Part shown: piece after piece, positions 56,678-64,000 of the stretch | How positions within the stretch are numbered: position 1 is the stretch's first letter | Layout of the letters: every line of letters starts with the position of its first letter | Assembly (NCBI GenBank): GCA_947165685.1 | Contig: CAMVBK010000003.1 | Coordinates: forward strand, 1-64,000 | Direction: 5' to 3' | Origin: F23-D06 sp947165685 | GTDB taxonomy: Bacteria > Bacteroidota > Bacteroidia > Bacteroidales > WCHB1-69 | DNA length: 64,000 nucleotides | Translations under genes and position numbers: made by a program | The notes under the pieces: generated by a model | Databases searched by the model: none | What the model was told of the DNA's origin: nothing | Seen by the model: the letters and a program-made list of their open reading frames with translations, nothing else

Positions 56678-58222
56678 TTATTCCACCACTTTCCAGTCCT
56701 GAATCTTGCGGGTTTCAGAGGAGAAGTTCACTCCGATCTTGTAGAGCTTGCGCGGGTCGTGGGCGAACGGCGCGGCGTATTGCCTCTCTTCGATCTGCGC
56801 CAGCGCCTCTTCGACGGATTTGTCTAACTTGAACTCGAACAGGTAGATGTAGTCGGCGGTCTGCACCACCATGTCCATGCGGCCGTCGGAAGTGTGCCGC
56901 TCGGTCTCCGTGTAGAAACCCAACATTTGGAAGATGAGGCTCACGGCATTGTGGAAGTAGAGCTCCGCGTCTCCGGCGATTTGGTAGTCTTGGTTGGCGA
57001 ACAGGGACTCCAGACGTGCCATGAACTTCAAAGGCTCCCCTGCCTCTATCTCTTGCACGAAGTTCATCACAAACAGACCGGTCTTCTCTTTCCTGAGCGG
57101 CACGTAGTATGGGAACAGGAAGAGGTTGAACCCGCGTTCCACCTCTTGGTTCGGGAATCCGAGCTGGTAGGTTCGGAAACGTGCGTTGTAACTCTTGATG
57201 GTAAGATAGCCGCTTTGGTAGAGCAGCGGTATTGGATTGGTGTCGATAGCGTCCAAACTCCCGAGCAAATCTGCCGTTACATTTTCGCGGGTGAGCTGCT
57301 CCAGGTCGTAATTATTGCGTTTCAGGACCTCCACCAGGAACGTGGGCGTGCCCGACTGGAACCACTGGTCGCCGAACTCCTTGCGTTTTAAGGCAGACAA
57401 CAGACTGAAAGGATTATACATCCCCGCGCTGTTGGGGTGGAAGTGGTAGCCGTCGTATTGTTCTTTCAGTCTCCCGTAGCACTCCTCCTTGGTCAGGCCG
57501 TTGGCCGCCGCCAGTTCCCCGACTTGTGCATCGATGTTGTCGCGGATTTCCTGCTCGGTGATGCCGCAGATTTCGGCATACTGCTCTGACAACGAGATGT
57601 CTTCCAGGTTGTTGAGGTCGCTGAACACGCTCACTTTCGAGAACTTGGTCACACCGGTGAAGAAGGCGAGACGGATGCACGCATCCATGGTCTTGACCAC
57701 CCCGTAGAAACCTTTCAGAATCTTGCGGTAGTCGTCCTGAAGTTTCTCGTCGCCGATGGCCTGCAACAGCGGCTTGTCGTACTCATCCACCAGAATCACC
57801 ACCTGCCTGCCGGCTTGTTCGCAGGTGCGGCGGATGACGCCTTTGAATCGTTCGGAAAGAGTGTCTTCCGCCGGTTGTTTTCCGTAGGTTTCTTCAAAAC
57901 GTCGCAGATGCCCGTCAAGGATAGAGACCAGGGCTTCCTCGCTTCTGTAGTCGGCGGCGTTGAGGTCTATATGAAACACGGGATACGGGTTCCACTCGGT
58001 CTCTAATTTGCTGATGGCCAGTCCGTCGAACAATTCCTTTCGGCCTTGGAAGTAGGCCTCTAACGTGGTGATCAGCAGACTCTTGCCGAACCTGCGGGGA
58101 CGGCTCAGAAAGAAGTATTTGCCGGAATTGGCCAAGTCATACACCAACTTCGTTTTGTCAATGTACAGAAAACCTTCTTTGATGATATTCGCGAATGTCT
58201 GTATGCCGATGGGGTATTTCAT
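56678..58222 (-). CDS. AAA-ATPase-like protein with PD-(D/E)XK C-terminus
   Basis: A 514-residue protein of the AAA-ATPase_like/PDDEXK_9 family, very abundant in Bacteroidales. The N-terminus is YPIGIQTFANIIKEGFLYID, the P-loop is LSRPRRFGKSLL at about 38-49, Walker B is VILVDEYDKPL at about 143, and the C-terminal nuclease-like domain has GRMDMVVQTADYIYLFEFK at about 437-455 (the D and E-x-K). Function unknown. It has a TATCTTTG -7 box on the minus strand near 58245. Confidence 0.93.
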   Translation of the reverse strand: MKYPIGIQTFANIIKEGFLYIDKTKLVYDLANSGKYFFLSRPRRFGKSLLITTLEAYFQGRKELFDGLAISKLETEWNPYPVFHIDLNAADYRSEEALVSILDGHLRRFEETYGKQPAEDTLSERFKGVIRRTCEQAGRQVVILVDEYDKPLLQAIGDEKLQDDYRKILKGFYGVVKTMDACIRLAFFTGVTKFSKVSVFSDLNNLEDISLSEQYAEICGITEQEIRDNIDAQVGELAAANGLTKEECYGRLKEQYDGYHFHPNSAGMYNPFSLLSALKRKEFGDQWFQSGTPTFLVEVLKRNNYDLEQLTRENVTADLLGSLDAIDTNPIPLLYQSGYLTIKSYNARFRTYQLGFPNQEVERGFNLFLFPYYVPLRKEKTGLFVMNFVQEIEAGEPLKFMARLESLFANQDYQIAGDAELYFHNAVSLIFQMLGFYTETERHTSDGRMDMVVQTADYIYLFEFKLDKSVEEALAQIEERQYAAPFAHDPRKLYKIGVNFSSETRKIQDWKVVE

Positions 58223-58308
58223 AGGGATATATTTTCAGGCTGCAAAGATAGGATTTATTTCCGATAGCGGATGCCTTGTCGCTATGCTTTTGTGGTGTTT
58301 GGAATTAT

Positions 58309-58455
58309 GGCGCGAAGATAATGTTTTTTCGGGTTGGGGCGACAATTAAGATATTTTTTTGACGACAACAGAGACAACTTGGACAACATGATTGCCCCAT
58401 GGCGGGACGGGAGGATTTTGTCGGGTATGTGTCGGTGTGGATCATGGCGCGAACT
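58309..58455 (-). repeat. Inverted-repeat partner of 62440-62560 (RHS orphan leader)
   Basis: The minus strand reads a short leader MIHTDTYPTKSSRPAMG, then a block with AATTGTCGCCCCAACCCG. Both blocks occur in plus orientation at 62440-62560, just before an orphan RHS tip. The two copies thus flank 4 kb of the toxin region in inverted orientation. Confidence 0.65.
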
Positions 58456-58462
58456 ATATTCA

Positions 58463-59713
58463 TCATCGTTTCGTAATAACAAATTCCACCCGCCGGTTCA
58501 GCCTGAAGTCATCATTGCCGAAACATTTCCTACATCCCTCTCCTGACAACTTGTTGCAATCGATTAAGGGATAGTAATCATAGCATTGCTTTCCCGTAAC
58601 GTAGGACGTGTCCACACCTTTATTCCCCAAATAGAAAATAATCTCTTCGTACATATACAACAACAAGCTTATAGAATAGGAGTCATCATATTCTTTAAGT
58701 GACAGGTGTATGTCAACCTCTACGGATTTCACATCTTTATGTGAGATCAAGTAAGCCGCAATCGAATCCAAGAGAACGCGATTCTGATAGTCGTTGGTGT
58801 CCAAATGCAGAGTTACAAACTGAAAACAAATATCATGCGTTCTGAGCATCACCTTTTTAGAATCAGAATGAGCCAGCTCGTGAACGGTTTTGACCACGGG
58901 AATGGTATCGTCTCGCAAAGTCGTCTGCGCACTTCTTTTGTTTGTTGATGAAAGACTATCGGCAACCGTCACCATTATGCGACTATTGTATTTCATCGCC
59001 TTGGATTTTTCATCTGCGGGGAGATTGCGTATAAACTCCTCGTCCAAAAGGTCCTTAAAATGAAAATAGTTGTCAAATTCCTCCGGATATACTATTTGAT
59101 AAGGTTCAAAAGGATGCATAAGGACATCTATCTTTGAAGAATCCACACCATGTTGTAACAATATGTTTTTCACGCAATTTATTCTTTGTTCGCACAGTGT
59201 CTGGTCTTCTGAAATACAAAAAGCATTTAGTTGTATGATGAAATTGTTGGCTTTCTGAATTTTCCCCAACCACAAAACCGGGTATGTATAAATAGTGTTG
59301 AAATTTGTGTCGGGAACGATGCTTGCACTGTCGAAAAAGAATGCAGGCAGTTGCGGTTCTGAAAAAATGTAGTTCATTTTAACATGAATAGTTGTATCAG
59401 ATAAGTTTTTTGGAATCTTTAAGTCAAAGACTTTGTCATGATAGTGGAATTTGTGAACTCTGATTCTGAATGCGTGGTCTATGGCATTGTCCAACACGAA
59501 GTGTGCGACATGGGGTTCATCAAAAGAAGGGAATACAATAGAGTCGTCGATATAAACACTATAACTGGTAACAATCTCTTCTGTCAAAGAGTCTGTGGCA
59601 AATAACGTTAATTTAACCGATTGTGTTCTTGCTATACCTGGCAATATCAACAAGATGCTTAATCCAATCCATGCAAAGATACTATTGATTTGATTCCTGC
59701 TCATATAACGCAT
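58463..59713 (-). CDS. Hypothetical exported protein with OmpA-like end
   Basis: A 416-residue protein with a signal peptide (FAWIGLSILLILPGIARTQS). The middle is beta-rich with repeated D/S-rich loops. The C-terminal 100 residues (VDIHLSLKEYDDSYSISLLL, then FRLNRRVEFVITKR) resemble the end of OmpA peptidoglycan-binding domains, and a similar end-of-domain segment appears around residue 240 (MKYNSRIMVTV), suggesting two degenerate OmpA-like units. No clear family. It lies next to the RHS toxins and could be an immunity or anchoring protein, but that is a guess. Start may be 59713 or 59704. Confidence 0.65.
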   Translation of the reverse strand: MRYMSRNQINSIFAWIGLSILLILPGIARTQSVKLTLFATDSLTEEIVTSYSVYIDDSIVFPSFDEPHVAHFVLDNAIDHAFRIRVHKFHYHDKVFDLKIPKNLSDTTIHVKMNYIFSEPQLPAFFFDSASIVPDTNFNTIYTYPVLWLGKIQKANNFIIQLNAFCISEDQTLCEQRINCVKNILLQHGVDSSKIDVLMHPFEPYQIVYPEEFDNYFHFKDLLDEEFIRNLPADEKSKAMKYNSRIMVTVADSLSSTNKRSAQTTLRDDTIPVVKTVHELAHSDSKKVMLRTHDICFQFVTLHLDTNDYQNRVLLDSIAAYLISHKDVKSVEVDIHLSLKEYDDSYSISLLLYMYEEIIFYLGNKGVDTSYVTGKQCYDYYPLIDCNKLSGEGCRKCFGNDDFRLNRRVEFVITKR

Positions 59714-60021
59714 TCCTTTCTGTTTGCTCTTTTTCCTTCATCTCTATCATATCAGATGGCGTTTCAACAAAATCAGAGTTACTTTAATCCCGTATATTTC
59801 TTTCAATTTTAGCTGTTGATAAACCAGCAAATCATTGTTGATAAATAAATTAGCAACAACTTGCTGTTCTCGTGTCTTTCACCTGTTTTTGCGATTGCTT
59901 ACTACAACAAACAATTGGCGAGAAATAAACACGGCAGCAAAAATACAAATTAAAAACGACAGAATCAACAGTTTCGTTTTTTTTCATCATCGATCAATTT
60001 CGTTCATCCAGGCTTGCCGAA
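59714..60021. other. 308-base AT-rich gap before the RHS fragment
   Basis: I see no gene, repeat or clear promoter for the RHS frame. The absence of a start region supports the view that the RHS gene is 5'-truncated. Confidence 0.5.
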
Positions 60022-61809
60022 TTGGCTAACAAGTCATTGGGAATCAAATGGATAAATGCGGGCAGCAACTATTTCAACGATTATTCGCAGGAGGCCGTTC
60101 CCCTTTACAACGGGAACATTTCCGCCCTTTCCGAAAGTATCTATAACTTATGGAACAGAGGGATTCTAAAACTTTTCCGTTACGACAAGTTGAACAGGAT
60201 CAAAAGGATGCGAACGGCCGCACATCATTTCGAGGGGTCTGGATGGGAGACACCCTCCGACAACTTTGCCACGGATTACACCTACGACTGGAACGGAAAT
60301 TTGCTATCTTTGCGGCGCAAAAACCAATACGGCGAGGAGATGCACGATATCCGATATACGTACCCGAATGGCAACAATCGCCTGGGAAGCATAGCTGCCA
60401 CCGGTATTTCATCCAGTGTCTATCAGTACGATGCGTTGGGCAACCTGGTGCGCGACAATGCCGAGGGTTTGACCGTGGGCTGGAACGCCTTGGGAAAAGT
60501 GGATACCATCCGCAGGAACGGTAACCTCCTGTCCGCATTCCGCTACAGTCCCACGGGCCAGCGGCAGGTGAAGACCGACTCCTCGGGCACGGCCTTCTAC
60601 ATCCACGACGCCACGGGCAACGTGATGTGCATTTACCGGCAGGATGGCGACACCCTGAGAGCCACGGAGCGGTATCTATATGGCAGCAAGCGTTTAGGCA
60701 TGTTGGAGCAACAGGTGTGGATTGCCGCGGGCGGCGTGGCACGATTGCAGGATGCCAGCACCATAGGGGCCCGTGTTTACGAGTTTACCGACCATTTGGG
60801 CAATGTGACCTACACGGCACAAGACCGGAAATACCTTGTGCCGGACAGTTATGGCCAACTTCAATATCTCCCTTCCACGGTCACCTACACCGACTACTAC
60901 CCCTTCGGCTACCCCATGCCAGGCCGAAGTTCCTACATGGGGGGTTATCGGTACTTCTTCAATGGGCAGGAGTCTGATAATGAGGTGTTTGGGGAAGTGA
61001 TGAGTTTGACCGCTGAATTCTGGCAGTACGATACGAGGTTGGGCCGGAGGTGGAATGTGGACCCCGTGTTCAAGGAGTACGAGAGTCCGTATGCGTGCTT
61101 CGCGGGGAATCCGGTGCGGTTTGCGGATCCGAGAGGAAAGGATGGACGCGTTACTTATACTGAGACTGAAAATGGAGGAGACATTGTTGTTGAAACAAAA
61201 TTCTTCGTTTATGGCAAAGGTGCAGAGATTGCTGTAGAAAACGCGAACAAACAGTTTGCTAAGTTAAACACATCCACTTCTGTTGTGATTGATGGAAAGA
61301 CATACAATATCAGGCTGAATATCACATGGGAGGTTCGTCAAGATCTTGCAGACATGGACATTGAGAATATGGATTATGCCGATCTTCAATCAATAGAAGG
61401 GTATCAGGAAGGGGACAATTTCCTAAAAGTAGGGGTTCCCGTAGGAGGAGGAAGAACTGGTTTCCTCGGTGAAGGATACAAGGGCGGAAATACAGGTTAT
61501 TCTTTGGTAACATCCGCAGATGCGGTACTCCATGAATCTTTCCACAATCTGGGATTTAAAGATACGTATTATCAAAAAGGATTCGAACGCGACGTAATGT
61601 CAAGTGGAGCACTTGCGGGACAAGAAATCAATCAAATTCATTACGAGGCTTTGATTCCTATTATTTTGCAAAACTATAATTACATCAAAGAACGTGTCAT
61701 TGCCAATCAGACGTTGGGGACTAACTGGCCTGTCCATAAATTGGGACTGGACATTAACAATCCGAAACAGTTTCATATTTTGCTACGAAGTATCTATCTG
61801 GATTATTAA
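60022..61809 (+). CDS. RHS-repeat protein fragment with metzincin-like toxin tip
   Basis: About 595 codons. Residues 1-375 are YD/RHS repeats (YDWNGNLLSLRRKNQYGEEM, YQYDALGNLVRD, GNVMCIYRQDGDTLRATERY) ending in the RHS core (RYFFNGQESDNE, YDTRLGRRWNVDPVFKEYES, YACFAGNPVRFADPRGKDG). The variable tip (about 376-595) carries LHESFHNLGFKD, which fits the metzincin zinc site HExxHxxGxxD, so the tip is a candidate metalloprotease toxin. The frame has no ATG near its start (a TTG opens it) and no signal or upstream RHS repeats, so the gene is probably 5'-truncated and displaced. Confidence 0.8.
   Translation: MANKSLGIKWINAGSNYFNDYSQEAVPLYNGNISALSESIYNLWNRGILKLFRYDKLNRIKRMRTAAHHFEGSGWETPSDNFATDYTYDWNGNLLSLRRKNQYGEEMHDIRYTYPNGNNRLGSIAATGISSSVYQYDALGNLVRDNAEGLTVGWNALGKVDTIRRNGNLLSAFRYSPTGQRQVKTDSSGTAFYIHDATGNVMCIYRQDGDTLRATERYLYGSKRLGMLEQQVWIAAGGVARLQDASTIGARVYEFTDHLGNVTYTAQDRKYLVPDSYGQLQYLPSTVTYTDYYPFGYPMPGRSSYMGGYRYFFNGQESDNEVFGEVMSLTAEFWQYDTRLGRRWNVDPVFKEYESPYACFAGNPVRFADPRGKDGRVTYTETENGGDIVVETKFFVYGKGAEIAVENANKQFAKLNTSTSVVIDGKTYNIRLNITWEVRQDLADMDIENMDYADLQSIEGYQEGDNFLKVGVPVGGGRTGFLGEGYKGGNTGYSLVTSADAVLHESFHNLGFKDTYYQKGFERDVMSSGALAGQEINQIHYEALIPIILQNYNYIKERVIANQTLGTNWPVHKLGLDINNPKQFHILLRSIYLDY
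60937..61127 (+). repeat. RHS core direct repeat, copy 1
   Basis: 191 bases from ATGGGGGGTTATCGG to TTTGCGGA, over 90% identical by eye to 62557-62747; offset 1620. This is the conserved junction where RHS tips are exchanged. Confidence 0.85.
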
Positions 61810-61813
61810 AACC

Positions 61814-62428
61814 ATGAGACTGACTACGTTAATTTTATATTTGCTGTTACCCATATTCTGTATTGGGCAAAGCAGTGCTGAACAAAAGTTCTGTTTCTGC
61901 TTTTTTGACAAATTTGGAGCAGAAGTAACCCCTTCTGAAATGCTGGTGCTGGACAACACAGGGGGTGTTTTTAATTTAGACAGTTCCAAATGTTTTCGTC
62001 ATAAGGCCGACACGTCTTATTCTTTTATTTTGCAGGTGATAGACAGAAATTATTACTTTTCCCAAAAACAGTATGATGCCAATGAGATGTCGGGCTGTGA
62101 CACGGTTCGATTGGAAAACATGGAGTGTATTAACAAACTCGCCTTCAGCTCTCACCGATTGAAACTGAACAACCGTCAGAAAAAGCAGATCGCCTCCTTC
62201 TTCTCAAACAGTAGGCGCGGGTTCCATCGCATTGCCATTCTTGTAGGGAAACCAACACGTGCGAAAACAGAAGCGAAACAGTGCGTCAACGATATCATCA
62301 GATTATACGAAAAGGATTTGAAAGCAAGAAACATTCAGCAAACGCCCGAAGTGATGGTGCATTTCTACAATTTGCCTGAGGGGGGAAATACTTTTACGTT
62401 TGAGATTGAAGCGTATGATTACAAATAA
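61814..62428 (+). CDS. Exported protein, candidate immunity protein of the first RHS toxin
   Basis: A 204-residue protein with a signal peptide (LTTLILYLLLPIFCIGQSSA), starting five bases after the toxin gene stop. The rest has no family I recognise; a segment FHRIAILVGKPTRAKTEAKQ is OmpA-like. Position directly after the toxin tip is the usual place for an immunity gene, and a periplasmic location would suit a secreted protease. The in-frame extension upstream to 61694 lies inside the toxin gene and is rejected. Confidence 0.6.
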   Translation: MRLTTLILYLLLPIFCIGQSSAEQKFCFCFFDKFGAEVTPSEMLVLDNTGGVFNLDSSKCFRHKADTSYSFILQVIDRNYYFSQKQYDANEMSGCDTVRLENMECINKLAFSSHRLKLNNRQKKQIASFFSNSRRGFHRIAILVGKPTRAKTEAKQCVNDIIRLYEKDLKARNIQQTPEVMVHFYNLPEGGNTFTFEIEAYDYK

Positions 62429-62439
62429 CTGTTGTTCCG

Positions 62440-62560
62440 CGTTGTCCCCGTTGTCGTCAAAAAACACATCTTAATTGTTTCACCAACCCGAAAAAAACTT
62501 ATCTTCGCGCCATGAACCACACCTCCACATACCCGCCAAAATTCCCCCGTCCCGCCATGG
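62440..62560 (+). repeat. RHS orphan leader, plus-strand copy
   Basis: Counterpart of 58309-58455 in opposite orientation; includes a TATCTTCG -7-like box just before the ATG at 62512 and the leader peptide MNHTSTYPPKFPRPA. Confidence 0.65.
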
Positions 62561-63453
62561 GGGGTTATCGGTACTTCTTCAACGGGCAGGAGGCTGATAA
62601 TGAGGTGCTTGGAGAAGGGATGAGTTTGGCCGCTGAATTTTGGCAGTACGACACGAGATTGGGCAGGAGGTGGAATGTGGACCCTGTGTTCAAGGAGTAC
62701 GAGAGTCCGTATGCGTGCTTCGCGGGGAATCCGGTATGGTTTGCGGACAGATTTGGAGCGGATACCGCATTCGACGATAACATAGCTAGAAATAATTTCT
62801 TAGAAAGTTATCAGTGGATTATTGGCCAAATATCATCAATCGAGAATAAAACTGCTGCTATTCGAGCGCAAGCTGCCCAGAAAGGATGGAATGACAATAA
62901 AACAAATAGTAAAATCGACAAATTATTTGGTAAATACGACTACAACACGCTTCTTGAGATGAGGCAAGGATTTGAGGAAATCATGAGAGATCCTAACATA
63001 ATCGTCACATATTCAACAAACGAAGATATGATAGAAGACTTTACCGGGGGGCACACAAAACATGTTGACGACCTACATGTGAATGTATATTTCCGACGAA
63101 ACAAGTTAGGGACCCTCATTCATGAATCCCGTCACGCATGGGGAGTGATAAGAAAAGAGTGGTCATTTAGAGGCGGATATGATACCACAGACGAACTAGT
63201 TGCTTTCACTTGGCAAAGTGTTAAAGATCCGACCGCAGTGAATTTATTTAAAGAAACCGTTTCAAAAATATACTATCGGAATGATTTGAGCCAAATGATT
63301 GAAATGAGCTTGAGCAGTGCCATCAACTATTATTACATTGAAGTCTTGCATAAGAACATGACCAGAAGTGCTATACCTATACCAGAACCCTTCACTCAAA
63401 TAAAAAACATTCAAACCGCAGGTTCTTATATCAGAAAACTCCTGAAAAGATAA
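62512..63453 (+). CDS. Orphan RHS tip with HExxH toxin domain
   Basis: A 313-residue protein made of a 15-residue leader, the last ~65 residues of the RHS core (GGYRYFFNGQEADNE, RWNVDPVFKEYES, YACFAGNPVWFAD) and a variable tip of about 230 residues. The tip has LGTLIHESRHAWG, an HExxH zinc motif, and is unlike the tip at 60022. It is a typical orphan toxin module: a tip plus core junction that can be swapped onto a full RHS gene by recombination. The separate start and leader mean it may be expressed in its own right. Confidence 0.8.
   Translation: MNHTSTYPPKFPRPAMGGYRYFFNGQEADNEVLGEGMSLAAEFWQYDTRLGRRWNVDPVFKEYESPYACFAGNPVWFADRFGADTAFDDNIARNNFLESYQWIIGQISSIENKTAAIRAQAAQKGWNDNKTNSKIDKLFGKYDYNTLLEMRQGFEEIMRDPNIIVTYSTNEDMIEDFTGGHTKHVDDLHVNVYFRRNKLGTLIHESRHAWGVIRKEWSFRGGYDTTDELVAFTWQSVKDPTAVNLFKETVSKIYYRNDLSQMIEMSLSSAINYYYIEVLHKNMTRSAIPIPEPFTQIKNIQTAGSYIRKLLKR
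62557..62747 (+). repeat. RHS core direct repeat, copy 2
   Basis: Partner of 60937-61127. Confidence 0.85.
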
Positions 63454-63501
63454 CTTTAGTTTAGAAGAAGTATTCAATGTCCTCAAATAGTCACATATAA
63501 A

Positions 63502-64000
63502 ATGAAACGTGCTCTTTATAATCTTGTAACATTCCTCTGTTTTCTAAACTTGCCATCGCTGCATGCACAAAACCAACCACCCGTTTGGATAGAAATTGTT
63601 CAGGGTGGCTTCCCCAATTACATAATCTTTTCACGTTATGGGGTGATTGTGTCAACGTTTGATTATAATCTCAATGACCGCTTGCACCTTTTTAATACCT
63701 CATACTACCCGACAAGGACATTAGGTAACAGTCACATAGATAGTCTGCTTGAATATGTCGTTTTTCAGTATCAAAACTCAGAGCACAAAAAATTTATCAC
63801 TCATGATGTGTTGATATTGGATGGCTCTTATACAGAAATCAGAATCCATAACGGTCATTCAATTAACACATTAAGGACAACCGAAGAGTGCTACAGCAAA
63901 GAGATGGATATTATTGAACGAATGGCAAATCAAATCCTTAGCGAATTATCGGACTCTAACAGAATAGATCTCGGTGGGTATTGCGATCATTGTGAAATCG
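63502..64000 (+). CDS. Exported protein, candidate immunity protein of the orphan toxin (runs off the window)
   Basis: Starts MKRALYNLVTFLCFLNLPSL with a signal peptide ending near HAQ. At least 166 codons, open to the end of the window. The mature part is a beta-rich sequence (VWIEIVQGGFPNYIIFSRYG) with no family I recognise. It lies 48 bases after the orphan tip gene, the usual immunity position. Confidence 0.6.
   Translation, partial: MKRALYNLVTFLCFLNLPSLHAQNQPPVWIEIVQGGFPNYIIFSRYGVIVSTFDYNLNDRLHLFNTSYYPTRTLGNSHIDSLLEYVVFQYQNSEHKKFITHDVLILDGSYTEIRIHNGHSINTLRTTEECYSKEMDIIERMANQILSELSDSNRIDLGGYCDHCEI

Noticed and set aside
1..64000. tRNA, rRNA, integrase or transposase genes
   Set aside because: No cloverleaf with conserved arms, no rRNA core segments and no DDE or tyrosine-recombinase motifs were seen on either strand, so the mechanism that moved the cassettes is not encoded here.

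Overview
The window looks like a chromosomal segment of a member of Bacteroidota, most likely Bacteroidales. Almost every gene is preceded by the Bacteroidota -7 element TAnnTTTG. The gene set also fits: a PorE-like OmpA/TPR/beta-propeller protein of the type IX secretion system, a TonB-dependent receptor with a carboxypeptidase-like N-terminal domain, BspA-type leucine-rich repeats, a FISUMP domain, ORF6N and RhuM-Fic proteins. No rRNA, tRNA, CRISPR array, transposase or integrase was found.

Layout. 1-1904 (minus) is the end of an RND efflux operon. 1972-42397 is a long accessory region of stress, RNA-repair and conflict-type genes. It holds two WYL-domain regulators around an AAA ATPase; BspA-like, Mrr-N-like and GIY-YIG genes; an RtcB RNA ligase with an ADP-ribosylglycohydrolase; and two separate pairs of DUF262 (GmrSD-type) genes at 11.3-15.1 kb and 34.2-37.7 kb. 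It also holds a duplicated ATPase plus phospholipase-D-like module at 17.7-19.3 and 26.8-28.5 kb, a RhuM-Fic protein, a DnaB-like ATPase, a DnaQ-like exonuclease, several DUF4143 ATPases (one broken), a kinase-FISUMP fusion, and a graspetide-type peptide with its ATP-grasp maturase beside TerB proteins. 42546-58222 is mostly ordinary core metabolism and envelope (YqgE, XseA, TpiA, PorE-like, MurC, TonB receptor, CyuA, pyridoxal kinase, CobW-like GTPase, acyl-ACP thioesterase). 58463-64000 is an RHS polymorphic-toxin region with two metallopeptidase-like tips and candidate immunity genes.

Three organising signals stand out in the accessory region. First, ten genes share a composite promoter, TGCCAC-N4-TGGCACA-N9-TATCTTTG, with invariant spacing; the arms form a TGCCA-N5-TGGCA inverted repeat upstream of the -7 box. 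This suggests a regulon that includes rtcB, a WYL gene, ATPases, a DnaB-like gene, the leader of the second DUF262 locus and small unknown genes. Second, short repeats delimit gene cassettes: a ~35-bp sequence ending in codons for (I)GGLMSFEE-stop occurs five times next to ATPase genes, and a ~150-bp REP-like element occurs three times. Third, a promoter at 31.1 kb is followed by a strongly structured RNA segment, a 53-residue protein and the second DUF262 locus.

How the genes may work together (inference): the accessory region resembles a damage/defence island in which DUF262 nucleases, PLD-like nucleases, RNA ligase, ADP-ribose hydrolase and exonuclease respond to nucleic-acid stress, with WYL proteins as plausible ligand-responsive regulators. 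Duplications, truncated copies and gene-conversion tracts show the region is actively rearranging.
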